Assembly (NCBI GenBank): GCA_000231825.2
Contig: JH720343.1
Location: forward strand, 167,618-231,617
Source of the DNA: Tetrahymena elliotti 4EA
Lineage: Eukaryota > Ciliophora > Oligohymenophorea > Hymenostomatida > Tetrahymenidae
Length of the DNA: 64,000 bases
Direction: 5' to 3'
The notes beneath the pieces were generated by a model, which saw only the letters and a list, made by a program, of their open reading frames with translations, did no database searches and was not told where the DNA came from. The position numbers and the translations under genes were made by a program. Positions 50,601-61,185 of this stretch are shown here, piece by piece (the first letter of the stretch is position 1; every line of letters begins with the position of its first letter).

Positions 50601-51963
50601 CTTTTTAAAAAGAATATCAGCCTATTTTTCTTATCTCTTTTCAGCTAGTATAATATTTAAGTTATTAATAGCTTTTTCATCTCTGGGTTAGTATTTTAAA
50701 TGACTCTCTAATAAAAGTCTTGATTACTCTAATTCGCCAATACGGATTAATAAATTGCTATAATTAACTACAGCACCACTAAAAGAGCTATTTAATTTTA
50801 ATGTCTTTTTTATTATAAAATGTTTTTAAGTAATAAAATTTAATAAATATTTATTTACCTTATCATAGTTTACTTAAGCATTGTATGTATCATTTATTTT
50901 TTCATACGAAAGGGCTAAATTAAAATATACTCTAGCATCTTAAAAATTTTACTGACTTAACATTTCATAATATTTAATTGCATTTTTATAATCATTCAAC
51001 TCATAATAGCAAGTAGCGATATTGAATAAAGTAAGAACATTATTTGGCTCGTACTAATTTACAAAGTAAAATAAAAATACTTATTAAGAACAAAATAAAT
51101 AATCAAAATCTTTATTAATAAATCTTTCTATTTTAATTTTTAATTGAATAACATCATTAATTTAATTACCTCTAAAGATTTCTTTAGCTCTTCAATACAT
51201 TTTCGATTTAGATTGTTATCTTTTTTTCCTTTCAATTATTTTAAACAATTAGCTTTCAAGTTTATTGCCTCCACACTCTTTGGGTTTGATTTCAAATAGT
51301 CTTCGATTTATGCAAGCTTTCAATTTAATGGTTTTTTTAAAAAAATACATTTTAATTTTAAAAAATACTTCATAAAATGAAACATTTAAAATATTTCTAA
51401 TAAAAATTCTCTTAATTATTTTTTTAAAAACATTAAATTAATTGATTATTATTTACTGCTTATTAGAATTGCTTAGCTATTATGTTTTATCTTATTTTGT
51501 TGAATTCTTCAGAAGTATCTGTAAATAGTTTACTGTTCTTACCGTTTTAATAAATCTATTTTTAAACAACATCTTTTTCTTCATGAGATAAAGAGACATA
51601 CGAATGATTCCCTTCATAATCAGAATCCTTTAGTTACTCATCTAAGTAATAAGAAATATGTTTAATAACTGAGTTATTTTCGGAATTATTGAAATATCCT
51701 ATTAATAATTAAAAACCGCATACCATTATTTTAAGAGTTTTAACCTTATCTAGGTGATTCTGCTTAATTTTATTACTATTCTGGATCTTCTTGCTTATCA
51801 AACTCCTAAGATTAATTGTTCCCATCGTTCACTGTTAATAATAGAGAAAAAGATCTTAAAAATACATAAACCGTTTCATCTAATTGATGAACTATTGTGA
51901 CATTATGAAATTGTTAAAAGTTTTACAATCACTAAAATCCTATTCATAATCATAATCTGACAT
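41612..51963 (-). CDS. Giant TPR protein with an E/Q/K-rich centre and glutamine heptad array
   Basis: Eleven exons: 51963-51927, 51891-51745, 51698-51457, 51316-51170, 51053-50859, 50804-50376, 50322-43128, 43064-42974, 42919-42663, 42594-41933 and 41881-41612. They total 3,223 aa and sum to whole codons. An N-terminal TPR block covers about residues 143-400 (NVLTLFNIATCYYELNDYKN, SILYNHGVLLFKQNKLVSA). Residues 400-2550 are low complexity rich in Gln, Glu, Lys, Asn and Ser. They include a 7-residue repeat of the DTKQQQQ type around 1230-1450. The C-terminal 650 residues carry at least 14 TPRs (CFYKLGQIYFQEGKMKEAIDN, CLYNLGNAYCTQNNYEEA). TPR arrays are protein-docking surfaces; the partner is unknown. 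Exon 7 alone is 7.2 kb. The first intron (35 bp) is very short and an alternative donor exists. The last few residues depend on whether GTAAGT at 41670 is used. Confidence 0.82.
47190..47835 (-). repeat. 21-bp tandem repeat array inside the giant TPR gene
   Basis: The minus strand repeats GAT-ACT-AAA-TAG-TAA-TAA-TAA with variation, about 30 imperfect units of 21 bp (a few lose or gain a codon). In frame this is D-T-K-Q-Q-Q-Q, a heptad. Units include DTKQQQK, DSQQQQQ, DTKQSQE, DLKQKQQ and DIQLEQQ. TAA and TAG supply most of the glutamines. The plus-strand T-rich reading opens accidental frames here that should not be annotated. Confidence 0.8.
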
Positions 51964-52697
51964 TTTATTAAATGATAACTTATTTAGCTTAAAACTTAAT
52001 GTATTGGTTCAGTATAATTATAAGTTTATATTACTATTTTATTATAGGAAAATATTCTACTTGATAAATTTATTATTAGCTATTCCCTTTTTTTATTAAT
52101 AATTAACAAGATTAAAAGTTAAAAACAATAATCCCAAAACTATATATAAGTTTTGAATTATTTTAATAGTATAAGCAATTTAATCTGCCTCTGAAAATCG
52201 ATTTAGTTATTTTTATTTGTTACTTCTAATTGCAATATATCATAAATAATAATTAGTCATGCAATATAATAAGATAGATGCTTTTTTAATAACTATTTAA
52301 TACATTTTAAGAATTTAATAAATAGATAAATGACTAATATAGTATAAATAAAAAATCTAACTGTAATTGAATAATTAATTCTCTATACTTCATTCATATA
52401 AACCTAAATATAGTTTTTAAAATCAAATAACCTTTAGCATATTATTTATCATTTGGTAATAAGATCTCAACATTTAAATTTAATATCTCATTTCCAATAA
52501 AAACAATCTTTATTATTTTTATAATTTTAATTTAATGATTTTTTTTCAATTATTTATGCTTTGTTTCAGTATTATTTTTAGTTAAAAAAATACTGTTTTC
52601 AGTATATTTCAATCAGACCTTAATTCAAATTTTTTAAAAAGATTCATTTTTAAACATAGATTTTTACATTCACCAAACTAACATTAAATTAAAGTTT
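51964..52697. other. Divergent spacer
   Basis: About 730 bp of AT-rich DNA between the starts of the giant TPR gene and the coiled-coil gene. It must hold both promoters. I see no distinctive motif. Confidence 0.55.
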
Positions 52698-55600
52698 ATG
52701 AAAGGTATTTTAAAATAGCCAGAGTTGACTTAAAGGTAAAATTTATAATATCTTATGAGTCATATTCATTATCTCATTATTAAAATACTTCTAGCTTTTC
52801 AGCTGCACCAAATGATGGCATCTCTCAAAAAAAAGCTTTAACTGCATAACTAAATCAGGCAAATAATCCAAAATAATTGAAATTCTCATAAGAAAATTTG
52901 TAATAAAGAGCTTCTTAGTCTTTATCAATAAAATAAAACCCATAAAGTATACTTAAAAAAAGCTCTTCATATGTTTAACAAGACAATACAAATAGGTTTT
53001 TGCTTAAATACTGATCTCAATTAGATTAAAATTTAGCATTTTTTTAATATTATTAGTTTTTCAAATCATCAATACAATATGGGAGAGAAAGAAAAAAGAA
53101 TTGAATAAGAATTTTAGGAAGCAGTAGAAAAAGAAAGGAGAAAGTTAGAGGAACTAAACAGACATGAGGTTAAAGACCTCGGAAGGGATACATTTAATTT
53201 ATTGAAAGTAAAGATTAGTTATAAATAAACTTAAATACTCAATAACTCACTAAATCGTTTTTGCTTATATAAAAAATAGAACTTATACAAACAAAAGAAT
53301 AAAATTGGATAATCTGACCCACAAATTCTATTTGATTTCTGGAAAATATTAAGTAAATCTGTAAGTTGTATAAAAATAATTTTTATTGAAATATGAGTGA
53401 ATTAGTAAAAAATGTTTTTCTATCAAGGAAAAAATGAGCTCTGCTAAAGTTGAAGAAGTAAAGCCTTTAACTTAAAAAGAACTTAGAACACTAAATGTAT
53501 ATGAAGTAAAGCACATTTAATTTAATAGAAGAAAAAGTAATATTTTATCATATATATTTATGTTAGATAAATCATCATAGTTTATTGGAGAGAAAATATA
53601 AGATTAGAAAACTTGCAAATTAGCATCCTGATGATATTTTACTTACTTTGACAACCCATAGCTAATAAGAAGCTGAAGAAATTGAAGTAATAAGATAAGA
53701 ATAGTCTTAGAAAATGTTATAGAGGACTGAATACTTAAAAAGAAGAGAGCAAGATAAAATTATTGAAATGAAAGCCAACCAAAAAGAAAGAATGGAGTAA
53801 CTATATAAAAATTATAATTTTGAAGATGAAGAAGAGGAGGAAGAAGATTCGAATGTAAAACCTAAGAAAATAACACCTGAAGAATAGAAATAAAAAGAGC
53901 TTGAAATGTAACAAGAAAAAGAAAAAATAGAAGCTAAAATGAGAGATGTTTTTGTAGAAATGATTATAGTTTAATACAAAAAAAGATACCCTATCCAAAA
54001 AGTTTACAAAAATAGATCTGATTTATTGGAATTCTGGGCAGATGATCTGCCTAATAAAGTAAATTCTTCTTTTTTTCCCACTTTTTTAAGCTTATTTTAA
54101 CTAATAACATACTAAAGAAAGAACTAAATTTGGATATTTCAGAAGATGAAGCTAGAAAATATATTGATGATTACTTCTTTTATAAATGCTTAGATTTTTT
54201 ATATTTGAGAAGAGCTAAAATTGGATATGATACTATGGACATTTAAGAGCTTGTTTAGTTTTATTTCACATTAACAGTAAGTAGAAAGAAAATGTATTTG
54301 TTGGTTTTAATTCAATTCTTTTAAAAACATAGAAAGGAGAAAAGAAAAGAAGAGGCATTTTCTTTGAAAGCGAATAAGATGTTAATAGTATGATAACATA
54401 TTACTTAGAGAGAGCTGAAGAAGAGAGATAAAGAATGGAAAATGAATAAAGAGAAGAAGAAGAAAAAAGAAGACAATATTTTGAAAAAATTTAAAATGAT
54501 GTTTTTGGAGTAATTTATTTTTCAAATTTAAAAGTTAGTAAAATTTTATTCAGGGTAAAGAAATAGTTGCAACTGATTTAAATACTTTAGCTCAGCCTAA
54601 GGACAGACTTACAATAGGAAAATAGCTTTTGTATTTAAGAAAATAATATCCAAATGATAAGATATTAAGAAAGATGATTTTAGAGGAATTTTAAGAAAAT
54701 AAGGTTGCCAAGCATCCTCTAGAATATGACTGCAAAGATGAAGTGAATGAAGCAAAAATTTAACATAGAGAATTAGTAGAAGTTAGACACTCAGGAAAAG
54801 GAAATTTGAGCTTAACAGATTTAGAGGAGCCTTTAGTTTAAAGAACAAAAGTTTTAGCAGATTTATTTGATGAAGAAATTAATAATTATTATTATCATCT
54901 TGAAGATCGTGTACAAAGGAAGGATGATGAAAGGAGAGAAGTTTCTTAGTAAATGAAAAGTCTACATAAATATTTAGAAGGAGAAGCTTAACGCTTTATT
55001 TAACTTAGAAAAAGAAGGTTTGTGCAGAAAGTTCCTACAATTAATGAATTTCTTAGTTAATTATATAAAAGCTGTAAAGATAACCCATAATTTTGTTAGG
55101 CAATCTAAAAGAATTTTTAAAACTTTAATCATGGAGAATCAAAAAGACTTAAAAAGAGATCTTATCCATATACATTTAAGAGATACTTCTTTGAAGTAGT
55201 TCGTTCTTATGCTGCTGACATGCATAAGGATGCTGTTAGAAAATTACCTTTTTGGGCTCCTTCTGGAAAACATTATAAAACTTTAAATTATAAGGTAAAA
55301 TATATTTGAATTAAGTAAGCATTAATTCTTTTATTTTAAATAGGTGAAAAAGCATAGCAGAGATGAAAAAATGATGAGAAGATATGAAAAATATTTAGAA
55401 AGTTAAAGCTTAAGTTTATGGGATAATAAAAAATTAGAAGAGGAGAAACTTAAGGTTATGATGAAATTCGAAGAAGCAAAAGAGTGTAGATTTGAGCCTA
55501 TGGTAGGCCTAAGAGCTCCTTTAGAAGTAAAGAGTGTTTTGAAGGATAGATAACTTGAATATGGTGAAATGATCTAAGAAATATTATTTTCAAGGTAGCC

Positions 55601-57661
55601 TAACTTTGAAAAATGGTTAGAAAGAATGGGACCTGATTTTAAAAGTAGATATCCTAAGGTATACAAGTTTGGTATTTATAAAAGATGTTTATCTATGATA
55701 GATATAGAATAATATAGAGAGGCAGCAACTCTCTTACATGAAAACTTTAAAGTAGATCAAATAAGAGCTGAGTTTGAGCCTCTCCATAATAAAAATTCAA
55801 CCTAGAGGGTTATGTATTCTGTTTAAACATTAGCTCCAGACTAAGAAAAAATGAAACTACTTAAAGATGAAGATTTTGCTGATTAAAAAAATAGACGCTT
55901 TTTAGAAGATATTTACTTTAACATAATTAGAGTTCTAGATAAACATGAGGAAAAATTAAAAAAAGATGAATAAATTATTTAAACTGCGATAGAGAAAGTG
56001 TAAGGTGGTATGGATACTTTTGATAAATCTTTGAATAATAGATTTGGAGAAACTACTTTAGGTTAACAATAATCTTAGTAATTTTCTAAATCACAAGATT
56101 CTAAGAGAAACACAAGCTACAATCAAAGAGCTTAGCAAGCAAAGACTTACATGTGTCCTCTCAAGTAATTTTATATATTTTAAGTAATTTAATAACGTTT
56201 TATTGAAAATAAAAAGATCTAAATGTCCTAGTGTAGTAAAAGATAAATGGCCAGTAGGAAACAGAAGTAACTCAGTTCCTATAGGAGCTGACTGTGAATA
56301 TGCCCATACCTATGCAGAATTAAAGTTTATAAATGAAAAGAAGGTAACCTAAATTTATGAAATCTATTTTTTAATAAAATATATATAATTTAGACTAAAT
56401 TAAAAGCTCTAAACTAGAGAATAAATGTAATATAAAAACAATTATAAGATGCATCTTAAGCTAACGCAAAGAGCTGGAATCCAGCAAATAATATTTTTGT
56501 GAAGTGCCATGGATGTGGACCAACTGGACCCTGCTCAATATGCTAACTTAAAAATACCAATATTCAAAAGATTCAAGCTCTAAAATAGAAATCAGATTCT
56601 GCTTATAAAAAACTATCAAAATAAAAATCTGTATAAATTAAGTAAGAAGAAAAAGAAAAGAGATACAATTCAATTCACTTTAAAATTTCTTCTCTATAAA
56701 AAGCTGACATATTATATAAAAAAGGTATGATTAATTTCATAAGGCAACTCATAAATAATTAATAACTTTTACATTTTAGAAAGATACAGTGAAGCCTTTG
56801 AAATAATAAGCTAAGCTGCTTTATTTGTTAAGTAAGAATTAGAATAGAATTAAGTGTAGCAAGAAAAATTAAAAAATACATGGTCATAGAAGCTTAATGC
56901 TTTCGAAGGTAGTTTTTTATTCAATTATAATTTTTCATATTTCATTTTTTCCATAAAAATTTCCAGCAAGAAATATTACAACAGAAGAAGTTTACAAAAG
57001 CTAAACATAAGGTAATGCAGCATAAATTACATTATATGCATAAAAAACAGGAGTAATAGGAGGTTAAAAGCCAAATACTAATGAATTCTTAAATTATCAG
57101 ATTTAATTGATGTATCTTAAAGTAGAAAAAGAACTAAATCAAAAGAAAAAAGACATATAGATAATGAAAACTAAAATAGAAAAGCTTGAAAAATTAGAAG
57201 AGAAAAAGACATAGTAAAATAGAGATCCTTCAGCTGATAAGAAAAACAAACAGAAAAAAGAAGGATCCCTTTTGGATTAAAAATATGCTGATTTAGTTAC
57301 TACTCAAACAAAAATAAAAAATTTATAAAATGCCATATAAAAAACTGAAGAAGCTATGCTTTTAAGCTAAACACCTGCTCCTTGGCGACCCTCAAGTGCT
57401 TAAGATGCAGTTTTAGGTAATTATTTATATTAAAATTTCCAATTTAAAATCAACATCTAAAATAAAGATCTTGAAAAACTTAATGACCAAATGATGATAA
57501 AAAATATGACATTAACATAGAATAAATTTATGAAAAATACAGATGCTAAAGCTAAAAATACTGTCTAGTTAGGAAAAAGTATTTATGATAGGTAAAAAGA
57601 TGAATTAATTAAAAACCCTTTATATAGAGAGGAAGAAGTTGCTAAACATTTAGTTAGTTGA
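52698..57661 (+). CDS. Coiled-coil protein with CCCH-type zinc finger and Cys-rich knuckle
   Basis: Sixteen exons: 52698-52735, 52795-52995, 53057-53207, 53280-53360, 53428-53496, 53529-53536, 53581-54058, 54118-54276, 54333-54509, 54554-55294, 55344-56164, 56217-56343, 56394-56724, 56780-56908, 56967-57416 and 57468-57661. They give 1,384 aa. Charged helices and coiled coil fill most of it. A CCCH-like finger at about 975-1010 begins at the exon 11-12 boundary in this list (MCPLKSKCP, then GADCEYAHTYAEL). A second Cys cluster follows near residue 1070 (KCHGCGPTGPCSIC). The C-terminus is again Lys/Glu coiled coil. The C..C..C-x3-H arrangement with YAH-x-x-x-EL resembles RNA-binding CCCH fingers, but the large coiled coil suggests a structural protein. 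The 8-nt exon at 53529-53536 is a guess needed to keep frame; a frameshift is the alternative. Confidence 0.75.
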
Positions 57662-58372
57662 TTTATTTATTTTTTAATGCTTAATAATAAAAATAAATTG
57701 ATGTCTGTTATGACTTATCCTATTTAAACAAACCCTAGCTTAATGAATTTAATTTTAGCTAGAATGTAAAATTATATTTTGTAAATTAAAAATAAATATT
57801 TATTTAGTTATTTGGTAATATAATTAAATTTAGTTATATAACTTAAAAATAGTCTTATTTTATTAATTTATGATTTCATATGAAATTCACTAATTTTTCT
57901 TACTAAATTTAGTAGAGATTTTATTAATTACTCATGTTTTATTCTTTTGCTTTTCCATCACAACTTACTCTCATTACTGCAAACAAATTTATTTTCCCAT
58001 TCACTATTTTTCTCAAATTTAATTTTAACACTAACTCGTATCGCTCATTATTTTTGTTGATTACACTATTTTTAAGCAGAGTTTATAAGCATGCATTTTT
58101 ATTTTAACTGTAATCAAACATTTTCATTTTTAATAATAATCAAGAAAATTTAATTTACTTAATTTTACAAGCCAACAAAAATGCTGAGTAAACATTTTTT
58201 TTAATAGATGATTATCTATTTCGTTTCATATCATAACACTATTGTGATTAAGATTTAAAATTTTTGATAATACTAGATTATTAAAAATTGAAAAATTGTT
58301 TGGTGTCTTTTATATAATCAGTAAATTAATTAAAAAATTTAGATTTCTCAAAATACTAAATAGATTAGAAAA
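57662..58372. other. Spacer
   Basis: About 710 bp of AT-rich DNA between the coiled-coil gene and the transporter gene. No gene seen. Confidence 0.6.
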
Positions 58373-60534
58373 ATGGGCGGAGTTGAGATTGATAGAAATT
58401 AAGACCCTTCTACTTATTAAACAAATTCTTTAAAATCAACAGTTTTTTCACTGTTGAATTCTATGATAGGTGGAACAATGCTTTTCCTTCCTTTATATTT
58501 CAATCAAACAGGAATAATTACATCTATAGTTATTATGATCATTATGGGTATAGTTTCAATGAAAGGATGTGATATATATGTTTAGCACTTAAAAAAGAAT
58601 GAATTCGATATTCAAGAAACTCTTGGCCGTATTATGGGTAATTAATTATATAATTGAATATTGAAATATTTTTTAATCTTAGAATTACATTTATCTAGCT
58701 AAAAAAATAAGCTTTATTCTACAATGGAAATGATTAATAGCAAAAGATATATTTTATTTTTTTGTTGAAATCATAGTTTAAAATATTTGCGGAGTTCAAT
58801 ATACTTATCTACTACAATAGTAGAAAAAGAATTTTTTGAACAAAAGTAATAATTTTATAAAAATAAAGATCTTAAAATTATTTGAAATCTTTAGACAAAA
58901 ATGTAGATAATAAAAGAAATATCAAAATTCTCAAAAAAGTATCATCAAGATTTTTTACTTCTTATACAAACAGTCTTGGAAAAATTTTGAATAAAGAACA
59001 ACTTAAAATTGTCAAATCAAGCTATCAATAAACCAATTGCAAAATTTTATCATCTTATATATCTGATTTATCAATAAGAATTGTTTATAATAAATCTTAA
59101 CTTATAAAAAAGAATATTAGAGAGTGGATAGGTTGCTGATAAGGCAAATTATTCCAAAGTTTTAAATATTCTGATTAGGATTTAATAAAGATATTTTTCA
59201 GCACTAAAGATAAATTATTAAGAAAATATTATCTAAATATTTTAATTAGCTTTAAAAAATATTTTATTTGTTTAAAAAATTTAATTAATATTTGTTCATT
59301 TAAAATAGGTAACAGATGGAGAATGTTTTTTATAGTTATATCTACCTTTTACATGATATTAGTTACTTTGCTTTACTACTCCTTTTCGATAGAAATGATA
59401 TTTAGCTTAATTACTTTTGTCATGAATCATGCCGGAAAAAGCTATGCTGATAAGAGTGAAGTTTCTTACAGTGAATTCTCTATTTAATACACAGTATTAG
59501 GTACTATCCCTATTTTCTTAGGTCTTCTTTTCTTGAAAAAATTAGGATTTATGATTAAAATAGCTGAATTAGGTGTCTATGCTATTTATTCCTATGTTGT
59601 TTTTATCTTCTATACATTTATTAGCAATCTAACTTCAGGAACTTTGCAAAATAATATAAGTGATGTCAATCTTTGGTCATTTGATGTTGGAACACTCGCT
59701 AGTACTGCATCTCTTGCATATTAAATTCATACTAATGCTTGTCCCATGGTTAAATGCAATAAAGATTAGACTAAGAATCGTTTAGCTGTCAAAATCACTT
59801 ATGCTATGGGTATTACAATTTACCTTATCATTGGATTAATTGGAGGACTTGGAGTTCTTGGACGTGAAAGTTAGCGTAAAGGAAAGGCCAATAACATCAA
59901 TGATTATTTCAGTGATGATGCATGGCAACCTCTTATAGTAGAAATTCTATATTTAATCCATCTTGTTAGTATGTATCCTATTTTGGGTAACATTTGCAGA
60001 GTTCGTGTCTTTGAGATAGTTTTCAAAAAGACTAATGGTATTCCTCCTTAATGGGTATTTGTTTCTGTAAACATTTTCTTCATTGCCATCTGCTCTGGAG
60101 TTAAGCTTGCAGGCGTTTCACCTAATACTTTAGTTGATATTAATGGTGCTTTTAGTTGCTTTTTTATCGTTTATCTAATTCCTAGCTTTATGCATCTTGC
60201 CTGCTATCATGGGTCTAACAAATTCTTAAGATCAATAAGAAAAACATTTGTCAAAAATTCATCTGAATTGTAATAACAAGAAAAATTAATGGATAATGAG
60301 CAAGAGTCCGTAAGCTACTTGGATAGTGAATAAGAAAAGAACTTTTAAAATGAAGCAAGTGGATTAAGGAGTTAGTAGGCATATTCATGTAACAGTCATA
60401 CTGAAGATATTAATAGTGTTCCTAAAAAGATAAGACTTAGTATCTATGCTTCTATTTTAATAGTAGGTTTTGCTATATTTATTTATGGCATGTATTCAGT
60501 AATAAAAAATGCTATCGATGGCGATTCTGATTGA
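58373..60534 (+). CDS. Amino acid/auxin permease family (SLC38-like) transporter
   Basis: Exons 58373-58637 and 59309-60534 give 496 aa. The opening transmembrane segment has the family look: TVFSLLNSMIGGTMLFLPLYF, with the unwound GG-T turn where substrate binds. Further membrane helices follow, including IIMGIVSMKGCDIY, VISTFYMILVTLLYYSF, GTIPIFLGLLFL, a long segment ITYAMGITIYLIIGLIGGLG, FVSVNIFFIAICSGVKLAGV and SCFFIVYLIPSFMHLACY. A charged cytosolic loop of about 85 residues precedes the last helix (LSIYASILIVGFAIFIYGMY). Ten or eleven helices fit AAAP proteins that move neutral amino acids with H+ or Na+. The single intron is 671 bp, far longer than others here, and carries open frames (see findings). 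Confidence 0.85.
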
Positions 60535-61185
60535 TTAACAAATAATGTATGTTATCTATTCATAATATATTTAAAAATATTAAATAAATTTATTTCATCT
60601 CTATAAATAAAGTATTAAATTTTAAAAAACCATTTTCATTTCTTCACAAATAAAGGCTTGTTTAATTCTAAATTAAATCTTTCTCCATTAAAAAATAAAG
60701 GTCTTTTTTGACAACCAATTAGTTTTTTAGTAAAATTATAAAGCTAGTTCTTATTCTTTTTTTATTCTCAAATGAGTAATCTACTTTTTTTCTATCACTC
60801 CTAATTTAAAATTTTTCATTATAAGGGCTCTTCTCATTTTTTTAAAATAAAATGTGATGAAAATATAACTAAATTTATTTAACCTAAGAACATTTCCAGA
60901 AGAATCAATTACAAAAAAAAAATATTTAACCATTACTAAGTATTTTCCATATTTTTGAATTAAAGTATTATATTTTTGTTCTACAAATTCAAAAGGAAAA
61001 ATAACATATTAAACTCACAAATGAATATCATAAATAAATTAAATGAATATTGAAAGGTCATTAAATTTCCCGAGATATGGGATAAATGAAAAATTTGTTA
61101 CAAATATAAATTATGGAGGATAATTTTGATTTAAAAAAATTTATTTAATTATTTAAAATATATATTTGAAAGATTGAGACTTATT
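60535..61185. other. Convergent spacer
   Basis: About 650 bp of AT-rich DNA between the transporter and the reductase fusion gene. No gene seen. Confidence 0.6.

Noticed and set aside
53801..53998. A Phe-rich minus-strand frame
   Set aside because: Antisense of the charged coiled-coil exon 53581-54058.
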